From the NCBI GenBank assembly GCA_030150335.1, contig JASLGC010000063.1:1-7383 (forward strand): a DNA stretch of 7,383 nt, read 5' to 3'. This document shows, piece by piece, positions 1 to 6,051 of the stretch. The stretch's first letter is position 1. Each line of letters opens with the position of its first letter. Origin of the DNA: Flavobacterium sp. (GTDB taxonomy: Bacteria > Bacteroidota > Bacteroidia > Flavobacteriales > Flavobacteriaceae). Both the position numbers and the translations under genes were made by a program. The notes beneath the pieces were generated by a model. That model was not told the origin of the DNA and searched no databases. It was given only the letters and a program-made list of their open reading frames with translations.

Positions 1-19
1 AGTTTACAACCTAAGGTAT

Positions 20-36
20 AAAAAGCTACTTTTTTT
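20..36 (+). terminator. Possible weak terminator of an upstream gene
   Basis: AAAAAG at 20-25 can pair with CTTTTT at 29-34 across a three-base loop, and a run of seven T follows from 30. The stem has only one G-C pair, so on its own it would be a poor terminator. It could be the tail of a longer structure whose start lies outside the window. The upstream gene is not visible, so direction and function are inferred. Confidence 0.25.
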
Positions 37-52
37 CTATTTTCCATATTGA

Positions 53-71
53 TTACTTACTATAGTAGTAA
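53..71. promoter_or_regulatory. Imperfect dyad upstream of the solute-binding protein gene
   Basis: TTACTTACTA (53-62) is followed directly by TAGTAGTAA (63-71). The right arm is the reverse complement of the left apart from one missing base, and the central ten bases are a perfect palindrome. The dyad lies about 35-50 bp upstream of the probable -7 box at 105-112, where an operator could act. No regulator can be named, and AT-rich DNA gives such dyads by chance. Confidence 0.3.
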
Positions 72-104
72 CTTTGAATTATATTTACTTTTTTCGATAA
101 TAAA

Positions 105-112
105 AAGGTTTG
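105..112 (+). promoter_or_regulatory. Probable Bacteroidota-type -7 promoter box
   Basis: AAGGTTTG followed by CAAA matches the Bacteroidota -7 consensus TAnnTTTG except at its first base. A transcript from here would begin near 119, giving a leader of about 20 nt before the ATG at 139. A TTTG at 73-76 is the nearest -33-like element, but its 28-bp spacer is longer than usual. The box lies inside the possible TTG-started N-terminal extension of the downstream reading frame, which argues for the internal ATG. Confidence 0.5.
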
Positions 113-138
113 CAAATTTACATACAAAATTCGGTTTG

Positions 139-1737
139 ATGAAATCAATAATTTATTACGTTTCAATATTTTGTGTCAGTGTATTGGCTATTTCATGCCA
201 AAATAAAACGACTGAAGATATAGATAAGGTAGTTTTTAGATATAATGAAAGTGCTAATATCCAAACATTAGACCCCGCTTTTGCGAGGAGTATGGCGGTG
301 ATTTGGCCTTGCAACCAATTGTTTAATGGTTTGGTTCAATTGGATGATAGTTTGCACGTACAGCCAGATATTGCTAAGTCGTGGACTATTAGTGAAGATG
401 GAAAAACCTATCAGTTTACACTTCGCAATGATGTGCGTTTTCACAAACACCCTAATTTTGGTATAGATAGTACCCGAATCGTTACAGCAAACGACTTTGA
501 ATATAGTTTTTATAGATTATTAGATAGTAAAGTAGTGTCGCCAGGCGCTTGGATTTTTCAGAAAGTAGATTCGTTTCAGGCAGTGAATGACTCTGTTTTT
601 CAAGTTAATTTAAAAGATGCATTTCCAGGTTTTTTAGGATTGCTTTCAATGCGTTACGCATCAGTTGTACCCAAAGAAGTAGTTGAAGATAAGAATTATG
701 ACTTCCGTTCACATCCGATTGGGACTGGACCTTTTTACTTTAAATTTTGGGAGGAGAACGTCAAGCTGGTGTTGCGAAAAAACAATGACTACTTTGAATT
801 TGACAAAGAAGGTGTGCGTTTGCCTTATTTAGAGGCGGTATCCATTACCTTTTTACCAGACAAGCAAAGTAGCTTCTTGCAATTCATACAAGGTAATTTA
901 GACTTCATTTCAGGTTTAGACCCTTCTTATAAAGATGAGTTGATTACTGTAGATGGGGAGTTGCAGCCTAAATATAAAGAACAAGTGCAAATGGTAACTG
1001 GCCCGTATTTGAATACAGAATATCTTGGATTTAACCTTGATGTGCCTGGGGCAACACAAGATAAACGCATTCGCAAAGCATTGAATATTGGTTTTGACAG
1101 ACATAAGATGTTGTTGTATTTGAGAAATGGTATGGGAGAAAGTAAAGTAGGGGGAATAATTCCAACGGGACTTGAAGGAAATATAGCAGTTGATGAGTTG
1201 TATGACATAGAGCAAGCAAAGTTGTTAGTTGAGTCTTATAAAAAAGAAACAGGACAGCATAAAGTTGAGGTAGTGTTATCTACCAACTCCACTTACATAG
1301 ATATAGGAGAATACTTACAGCGAGAATGGAAGAAAATAGGAGTGGACGTAGTAGTAGATATTACCCCACCAGCTACGCTAAGACAAGGGATGGCGTCTGG
1401 TAAGGTGGCTTTTTTTAGAGGAAGTTGGATTGCCGATTATCCAGATGCTGAAAACTATTTATCGTTGTTTTACTCCCAAAACAAAGCGCCAAATGGACCT
1501 AATTACACGAGATTTGCTAATAAAGAGTACGATAAATTATATGCTGATGCTTTCAAGGAAGTTGACAATAGCAGAAGACGTGAGTTATATGAAAAGATGG
1601 ACGCTATTGTAGCAGAAGAAGTACCAGCGATAATCTTGTTTTACGACAAAGCAGCAAGGTTCTCACAGAAAGATGTTAGAGGATTAGGAATAAATCCAAT
1701 GAATAACCTTTTTCTAAAGAAGGTGAGTAAGAATTGA
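139..1737 (+). CDS. ABC transporter solute-binding lipoprotein, family 5 (OppA/DppA-like)
   Basis: A 532-residue protein of the SBP_bac_5 family, which binds peptides or other small solutes outside the cytoplasmic membrane and hands them to an ABC importer. The start at 139 is preferred over a longer TTG-started frame from 49. It gives a clean lipoprotein signal (Lys2, hydrophobic core 4-18, lipid-acceptor Cys20 in LAISC), and the promoter box lies inside the longer version. The residue three before the Cys is Ala rather than Leu, which is acceptable in Bacteroidota. Family signatures include the N-terminal LDPAFA segment, DIAKSWTISEDGKTYQFTLR, PIGTGPF around residues 193-199, and YPDAENYLSLFY around 434-445. 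The length is usual for the family and the frame is intact. No permease or ATPase gene adjoins it here, so the substrate (oligopeptide, dipeptide or other) cannot be assigned. A strong terminator follows, so it is probably monocistronic or the last gene of its unit. Confidence 0.93.
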   Translation: MKSIIYYVSIFCVSVLAISCQNKTTEDIDKVVFRYNESANIQTLDPAFARSMAVIWPCNQLFNGLVQLDDSLHVQPDIAKSWTISEDGKTYQFTLRNDVRFHKHPNFGIDSTRIVTANDFEYSFYRLLDSKVVSPGAWIFQKVDSFQAVNDSVFQVNLKDAFPGFLGLLSMRYASVVPKEVVEDKNYDFRSHPIGTGPFYFKFWEENVKLVLRKNNDYFEFDKEGVRLPYLEAVSITFLPDKQSSFLQFIQGNLDFISGLDPSYKDELITVDGELQPKYKEQVQMVTGPYLNTEYLGFNLDVPGATQDKRIRKALNIGFDRHKMLLYLRNGMGESKVGGIIPTGLEGNIAVDELYDIEQAKLLVESYKKETGQHKVEVVLSTNSTYIDIGEYLQREWKKIGVDVVVDITPPATLRQGMASGKVAFFRGSWIADYPDAENYLSLFYSQNKAPNGPNYTRFANKEYDKLYADAFKEVDNSRRRELYEKMDAIVAEEVPAIILFYDKAARFSQKDVRGLGINPMNNLFLKKVSKN

Positions 1738-1825
1738 AATAATCACAAAATAAGCGATAGATAGTTTAAAGAATATAAGCTTGATTTGAGCTAATTAGAT
1801 TTTAAATATCCCAACACGATAAGAG

Positions 1826-1859
1826 AAAAGTATCCTATAGATTAGGGTACTTTTTTTTT
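1826..1859 (+). terminator. Strong intrinsic terminator after the solute-binding protein gene
   Basis: AAAAGTATCCTA (1826-1837) pairs with TAGGGTACTTTT (1843-1854) as a 12-bp stem with one T-G wobble and a five-base loop. An unbroken run of nine T covers 1851-1859. It lies about 90 bp after the stop codon at 1735-1737 and separates this gene from the regulatory unit downstream. Confidence 0.88.
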
Positions 1860-1966
1860 GAATATAGGTCATTGAAATGTTGGGTGTAAGTGAGGCGTTT
1901 TTCCGTTCATTAATTATTTTCTTAAATCAGCTGTCACTTTCGGGTATTACTTTTATTAAGCTTGCT

Positions 1967-2010
1967 TGTATAGTCTATGTATAGTGTATGTATAGCCAAT
2001 GTATAAAAAC
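1967..2010 (+). repeat. Four-copy 11-bp tandem repeat (TGTATAGnnnA)
   Basis: Four head-to-tail units are visible: TGTATAGTCTA (1967-1977), TGTATAGTGTA (1978-1988), TGTATAGCCAA (1989-1999) and the more degenerate TGTATAAAAAC (2000-2010). TGTATA is kept in all four and the period is exactly 11 bp, about one helical turn, so every unit faces the same side of the DNA. This pattern suits a protein-binding array. LytTR proteins bind direct repeats about 21-22 bp apart, which would correspond to every second unit. The function is inference: the array lies about 310 bp upstream of the regulator's promoter box and could also be a simple slippage repeat. Confidence 0.75.
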
Positions 2011-2060
2011 TATGAAAATACTACAGAATGGCTCTACATACAAAATAGATTCACTTTACA

Positions 2061-2130
2061 ATTAACGAAAATAAGAGTGAAATGGTTTTATTCTGTATTG
2101 ATACAAAGTGTTATTGCAAGGTTCGTTAAT
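2061..2130. repeat. 9-bp perfect inverted repeat with 52-bp spacer
   Basis: ATTAACGAA (2061-2069) and TTCGTTAAT (2122-2130) are perfect reverse complements. They could bound a stem-loop in a transcript or be two operator half-sites. There is no transposase, and I saw no matching target duplication, so I do not call it an insertion-sequence remnant. A chance match is possible in DNA this AT-rich, although the central CG makes the arm more distinctive. Confidence 0.4.
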
Positions 2131-2242
2131 GAAAAAAACTAATTAAAATTACTTCTTTAGCTGTAGTTAATATTGAAAAAATAAGGAGTAGTAGTGTGTA
2201 GGTAATTCGCAAAATGAGAAAAGTGTAATTGTTATTAAAAAG

Positions 2243-2270
2243 ATTAATGTCTGTGGTAAAAATCATTAAT
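2243..2270. repeat. 7-bp inverted repeat upstream of the response-regulator promoter
   Basis: ATTAATG (2243-2249) and CATTAAT (2264-2270) form an inverted repeat whose arm centres are 21 bp apart, two helical turns. It lies about 50-75 bp upstream of the TAnnTTTG box, in an activator-like position. The arms are short and AT-rich, so this is a weak operator candidate. Confidence 0.35.
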
Positions 2271-2273
2271 AAT

Positions 2274-2305
2274 ATGTAATAAATTGTCATTTGATGTAAT
2301 AGATT
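2274..2305 (+). promoter_or_regulatory. 12-bp direct repeat, 20-bp period: candidate LytTR operator
   Basis: ATGTAATAAATT (2274-2285) and ATGTAATAGATT (2294-2305) agree at 11 of 12 positions, offset by 20 bp on the same strand. With a transcription start estimated near 2334, the copies fall at roughly -60 to -49 and -40 to -29, the downstream one covering the -33 region. Paired direct repeats about two turns apart, close to the -35 region, are the usual layout of LytTR-type binding sites, and the gene downstream encodes a LytTR regulator, so autoregulation is plausible. The bases do not match the published LytTR consensus well, so the assignment rests on layout. Confidence 0.5.
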
Positions 2306-2327
2306 ATATTTCTATTGCTTAAATTTG
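2290..2327 (+). promoter_or_regulatory. Bacteroidota-type promoter of the regulator-kinase-phosphoesterase unit
   Basis: TAAATTTG at 2320-2327 is an exact match to the -7 consensus TAnnTTTG and is followed by CAA as is common in flavobacteria. The best -33-like element is TTTG at 2290-2293, with a 26-bp spacer that is longer than usual. Transcription would begin around 2334 and leave a leader of about 38 nt before the ATG at 2372. The poor -33 element together with the overlapping direct repeat fits a promoter that needs an activator. Confidence 0.65.
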
Positions 2328-2371
2328 CAATACTTGCCTATGGCAATATACCTTACAAACCCTTACTAAAT

Positions 2372-3100
2372 ATGAATAATGAATTAGTTGCTCTAATTGT
2401 AGATGACGAGCCTAAAGTAGCAGAAGTTTTAAAAACTATAATTGAGAAAAAAGTAAAATACCATGAGCGTATTAATGTTTTAGTAGCATCTTCTGTTCAG
2501 GAAGCAGTTAAATTAATTGATAATTATGCTCCAGATTTAGTGTTTTTAGATATTCATATGCCAGAAGAAAATGGTTTTGAATTATTTAAGTATGTGAATA
2601 AAGATACTTTTCAAGTAGTATTTACTACTGCTTATGAGCAATATGCAATAGATGCCATAAATGATTATAGTTGTTTGAAATACTTATTAAAACCAATGAA
2701 TATTGCTGATGTGCAATCTGTTTTTGATAAGTACAAAGAGTTAGATGGTTATCAATTTTACTACAAAGTGATTAAGGGTAATCAAAAGCGCTATATCATC
2801 AAAGTAGAAGATATTATTTACTGTAAAGCTGCAGATAACTATTGTGAGGTATATTTCCGAGACCAAAAATATTTGATTTCCAAAACACTGAGAGCTGTTG
2901 AAGACAAAATAAAACACAAGAATTTTATTCGTGTTAATCGCTCTTATTTTGTCAATTTAGATAAAGTGAAGTTAATTGATAAAATGAATAATAATCTTAT
3001 TCAATTTAAAGAAGGTAGCTTTGCTAATGATGAAATGGATGAAAATGAAATTTGTGTTGCAGCTACTGCAATGAAGGGATTAGGTCAATTCAATTTATGA
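2372..3100 (+). CDS. LytTR-family response regulator (receiver + LytTR DNA-binding domain)
   Basis: A 242-residue cytoplasmic transcription regulator of the LytR/AlgR type. The receiver domain spans about 5-122, with the acidic pair Asp11-Asp12, phosphoacceptor Asp60 in FLDIHMPEENG, Thr86 in FTTAY, and Lys107 in YLLKP. The LytTR domain spans about 133-235 (YIIKVEDIIYCKAADNYCEVYF, then FIRVNRSYFVNLDKV). All receiver residues needed for phosphorylation are present. The ATG at 2372 is chosen over an in-frame TTG at 2315 because the promoter box falls inside the extension and the domain begins right after this Met. No Shine-Dalgarno is visible, which is common in this phylum. The stop overlaps the start of the kinase gene by four bases (ATGA), so the two are translationally coupled and the kinase is almost certainly its partner. 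Target genes are unknown; its own promoter is a candidate. Confidence 0.95.
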   Translation: MNNELVALIVDDEPKVAEVLKTIIEKKVKYHERINVLVASSVQEAVKLIDNYAPDLVFLDIHMPEENGFELFKYVNKDTFQVVFTTAYEQYAIDAINDYSCLKYLLKPMNIADVQSVFDKYKELDGYQFYYKVIKGNQKRYIIKVEDIIYCKAADNYCEVYFRDQKYLISKTLRAVEDKIKHKNFIRVNRSYFVNLDKVKLIDKMNNNLIQFKEGSFANDEMDENEICVAATAMKGLGQFNL

Positions 3101-6051
3101 GATACGTTTTAGCTATTTTCTTATTTTTTGTTTCTTACGTTGCCAGTGCGCAAGGGATAGTTACAAAGCAATTTACTATTGACAATGGGTTAATAGCAAA
3201 CGACGTGCGTACTCTTTGGGTAGATTCAAAGGGAGTGCTTTGGATTGGTTCGCGTTCTGGATTAGCACAGAAAGTACAAGGGATAGTTAAACCCAATGAG
3301 GATGCCGCCTCGTATCGATATACCAATATTTCCGATATTATCGAAGATGAAGAAGGCAATATGTGGATAGGAAGTTACGGGCAGGGTATTCTGTTTCGCG
3401 GTGAAAGCGAAACTAAGATAATTAATCATCAGCAAGGACTGCTTTCAGATAGAATTAGAAAGTTGTTTTCGCATGATAAGTTTATCTACGTTGCTACTTC
3501 TGAAGGAATATCTGTCATCTGTAGAAAAGATTTTACTGTAAGAAACCCAAAGTTTAAAAGAAGTATTGAACACCCTTTTGAGGTGAGCGACTTTTTTGAG
3601 TTTGAGGGAGATATCTTTGTGACTACTATTAACGATGGTGTATTTAAAATAGAAGGAGATAAACTAACAAAAGTTGATGACCAACGTAGAATCTTTGCTG
3701 TTCATCAGAAAGATGGTATCGTATTTTACGGATGTCAGGGAGGATTGTATGTTAAGGATTTGCGCAAGAAAAAGCAAATTGCTTATATAGAAATTCCGAG
3801 TATTCGCGATATACAAGAGATAAATAACCAGATATATTTTGTAAGTGCCAATGTTTATGAAAGTGGTGGTGGTCTGTTTCGATGGGATGGGGATTCACTA
3901 CAAGAAATCACGAAATTATTTGGTATTGATGCCACTGATTTATATTCTATCAGCTTTGATAAGAAGAATGACTTTCTGTATTTAGGGACGAAAAGTCAGG
4001 GGTTGTATCAAGTAGATTTGTTTTCTCCATTGATGCATGACAACTCTTTTAGCAATGTAAAAGCTATTGGTGAATTAGACAATCGCATTTTTATTTTTTC
4101 TGACATGGGGATGAGTATTCTTCAAAATGAGAAAGAAATAAAAACAGTTGGAAAAGATATTTTTAAAAGCTACCAAGTACAGAATTACAAAAAGTACAGT
4201 GATATTACTACAATTTCAAATCACTTTTTTGAGATTGATTACAATACGGTAGTGGACCATGTTACTTTCTATAAAGTAGTTAGACAACAAGACCATTTGT
4301 GGGTAAGTACAAATATTGGGATATACGAATTAGACCAAAATGGCTATATCCTGTCTTATTACCCTATTCATACGTATGAATTTGGCTTTCATCAGAATAA
4401 ATTGATAGAAACTAATCCTTATGGAGGAGTTCGTGTATATCACAATTTATCTACAATGGATTACACTTACCATTTTAGAATAGAAAGTCCTAATATACCC
4501 CGTGATATTATTGATGTAGCTTATGTAGGAGAAAAAATGTTTTTTGCAGGAGCTTTAGATGGCTTATTTGTTTTGGAGGGCGGAGAGTTTACCTCGTTAA
4601 AGAGTAAGAAAATATTTGCAGAAAGTAGGTTAAAGGAGTTCGCGGCGACTAAAAAGGGTGTTCTATACGTAGCAACAGATTTTAATGATATTTACGGAAT
4701 TGACACGAGTACGGATGAATACAAAGTAGTTGATTTTATTTCTAATGATGAAATAAATGGTAGTAATATCAATTTATTAGAATGTATTGATAATAAGTTG
4801 TTTGTAGGTACAAATAAAGGGCTGACGGTTATTGAAGGTGATAATAAATTCTACTTTAATAAAGAACAAGGATTCGGCAAAGGTGAGATTACTTCTTATT
4901 TTTTGACAGGAAATTTGCTGTATATAGGAAGTGGAAATGGGCTTTCTGTTTTGGATGTGAATTACTTTAAAAAGAAAGAAGTTAGCTATGATGTGGGTAT
5001 TTCCAAAATTATGATTAACGGTGTAGAGTTATCAAAAGAAGGAAAATCATATCACGATATCAAAAGTCTTGAGTTAAAGACAAATGAAAACAATCTGCAA
5101 ATAAGCTTCGATATCTTAGGAGCTAAATTCCCTCAGAAACTAAATTTCCAATATAGGTTAAAACCTTCTGAAAGTTGGGTCAATGTAAAGAGTAATAAGT
5201 TAGATTTGCATTATCTACAGTCGGGAATTTATCCGATTGACATCAAGATATACGATTTTGACAGTGGTAGTGAATTGATTTACCCTTTATTGTATTTAGA
5301 TATTCTTGCGCCATTCTATACTAAAATTTGGTTTTATGTATTGACTGTGCTTGTTGTAATTATGGTTTCGTTCCTTTTTTATAGAGTAAGGTTAAATCAG
5401 GTTCGAAAAATCCAAGCGGCTAAAAATAAGAAGTTAGAATACGAAAAACGTTTAGCAGAAGTGAAGTTGATGTCTGTACGCAGTCAGTTTAATTCTCATT
5501 TTATATTTAATGTACTTAGTTCTATTCAGTATTTTATCTTCAAGGAAGAAATAGATGATGCGCTATTCTATTTAGATTGTTTTGCAAAGTTGATTAGAAA
5601 AACATTGGATATCTCATCAAAAGAAAGGATTACTTTACAAGAGGAATGTGAGTATTTAAAAGAGTATGTGAAGATAGAGAATATGCGTTTAGACGGTAGA
5701 GTTAGCTTTTCTGTTGAAGAAGAGGGAGTAGATTCTAATAATGTGTTTTTACCTCCGATGCTATTACAGCCATTTGTTGAAAATAGTTTGGTTCACGCTT
5801 TTCCAGTGTCAGTAGAATCACCTCAATTAAAGGTTGTTATTTCTAAAAAGGACAAAGATGTTGTTATTAAAATTGTCGATAATGGTATTGGTAGTGGTTC
5901 TCAGAAAAAATCAACGCATGAGTCTAAGGGAATGTCTATTGTGCGTGAGAGAATGTCTTTAATTCAAGAGTATATGGTGGATGACCTAACTGTAGACCGT
6001 ACAACAGAGGGAACTGTTGTGAAATTAATCTTGAAAGGAGTTATATCTTAA
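3097..6051 (+). CDS. Periplasmic-propeller sensor histidine kinase (Reg_prop, Y_Y_Y, LytS-type core)
   Basis: A 984-residue membrane sensor kinase, the likely phosphodonor of the regulator encoded just upstream. The signal peptide is residues 1-18 (cleavage ASA before Gln19). Reg_prop beta-propeller blades fill about 25-625, clearest at DVRTLWVDSKGVLWIGS (ending at 52), GNMWIGS (near 90), YLGT (295-298), LWVST (401-405), FVGT (569-572) and YIGS (609-612), enough for about two propellers. A Y_Y_Y domain covers about 629-736 (FQYRL...W) and a single TM helix about 744-763. A basic, coiled-coil-like linker (764-798) leads to a His_kinase (PF06580-like) core with His801 in SHFIFN, Asn896 in LLQPFVENSLVHAF, Asp928 in DNGIG and GMSIVRERM near 945-953. 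Ser800 replaces the usual Pro before the His. There is no fused receiver, unlike hybrid one-protein systems of Bacteroides. The start at 3097 overlaps the regulator stop; a longer in-frame start at 3052 would spoil the signal peptide. The ligand is unknown. Confidence 0.94.
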   Translation: MRYVLAIFLFFVSYVASAQGIVTKQFTIDNGLIANDVRTLWVDSKGVLWIGSRSGLAQKVQGIVKPNEDAASYRYTNISDIIEDEEGNMWIGSYGQGILFRGESETKIINHQQGLLSDRIRKLFSHDKFIYVATSEGISVICRKDFTVRNPKFKRSIEHPFEVSDFFEFEGDIFVTTINDGVFKIEGDKLTKVDDQRRIFAVHQKDGIVFYGCQGGLYVKDLRKKKQIAYIEIPSIRDIQEINNQIYFVSANVYESGGGLFRWDGDSLQEITKLFGIDATDLYSISFDKKNDFLYLGTKSQGLYQVDLFSPLMHDNSFSNVKAIGELDNRIFIFSDMGMSILQNEKEIKTVGKDIFKSYQVQNYKKYSDITTISNHFFEIDYNTVVDHVTFYKVVRQQDHLWVSTNIGIYELDQNGYILSYYPIHTYEFGFHQNKLIETNPYGGVRVYHNLSTMDYTYHFRIESPNIPRDIIDVAYVGEKMFFAGALDGLFVLEGGEFTSLKSKKIFAESRLKEFAATKKGVLYVATDFNDIYGIDTSTDEYKVVDFISNDEINGSNINLLECIDNKLFVGTNKGLTVIEGDNKFYFNKEQGFGKGEITSYFLTGNLLYIGSGNGLSVLDVNYFKKKEVSYDVGISKIMINGVELSKEGKSYHDIKSLELKTNENNLQISFDILGAKFPQKLNFQYRLKPSESWVNVKSNKLDLHYLQSGIYPIDIKIYDFDSGSELIYPLLYLDILAPFYTKIWFYVLTVLVVIMVSFLFYRVRLNQVRKIQAAKNKKLEYEKRLAEVKLMSVRSQFNSHFIFNVLSSIQYFIFKEEIDDALFYLDCFAKLIRKTLDISSKERITLQEECEYLKEYVKIENMRLDGRVSFSVEEEGVDSNNVFLPPMLLQPFVENSLVHAFPVSVESPQLKVVISKKDKDVVIKIVDNGIGSGSQKKSTHESKGMSIVRERMSLIQEYMVDDLTVDRTTEGTVVKLILKGVIS
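6035..6040 (+). promoter_or_regulatory. Shine-Dalgarno site of the phosphoesterase gene
   Basis: AAGGAG ends 11 bases before the ATG at 6052 and lies inside the last codons of the kinase gene. It stands out because the other starts in this window lack a clear Shine-Dalgarno. It supports the start at 6052 and independent initiation in addition to coupling. Confidence 0.6.

Larger units (their letters stand above)
1860..2319. other. Long AT-rich intergenic regulatory region without a convincing gene
   Basis: Between the terminator and the response-regulator promoter lie about 460 bp with no reading frame longer than 35 codons that has a start signal and protein-like character. The stretch is rich in short repeats: an 11-bp tandem repeat at 1967-2010, a 9-bp inverted repeat at 2061-2130, a 7-bp inverted repeat at 2243-2270, and a 12-bp direct repeat at 2274-2305. 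Its length and repeat content suggest a control region, possibly with a small RNA. No recognised riboswitch or RNA family was identified by eye. The repeats are listed separately. Confidence 0.6.

Noticed and set aside
49..138. A 30-residue N-terminal extension of the solute-binding protein from a TTG codon
   Set aside because: It would bury the lipoprotein signal peptide and contains the probable promoter box at 105-112.
916..1219. Several minus-strand frames of 60-100 codons inside the solute-binding protein gene
   Set aside because: They lie opposite a well-supported gene, have no recognisable domain or start signal, and are shadows of its coding pattern.
1877..1984. A 35-codon frame starting ATG just after the terminator, with a hydrophobic product (SLIIFLNQLSLSGITFIKL)
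   Set aside because: No ribosome-binding signal or promoter box is visible in front of it, its 3' end runs into the 11-bp tandem repeat, and AT-rich DNA often gives hydrophobic short frames. It would need conservation in relatives to be believed.
2061..2130. The 9-bp inverted repeat read as ends of a miniature mobile element
   Set aside because: The arms are short and no flanking target duplication was found, so an operator or RNA stem, or chance, is at least as likely.
2315..2371. A 19-residue N-terminal extension of the response regulator from a TTG codon
   Set aside because: The exact TAnnTTTG box at 2320-2327 lies inside it and the receiver domain starts right after the ATG at 2372.
3052..3096. 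An upstream in-frame ATG for the sensor kinase
   Set aside because: It would put polar and Cys-rich residues ahead of a good signal peptide; the ATGA overlap start at 3097 is the standard arrangement.
3135..3359. A 74-codon minus-strand frame inside the kinase gene
   Set aside because: It is a shadow of the first propeller blades, with no independent support.
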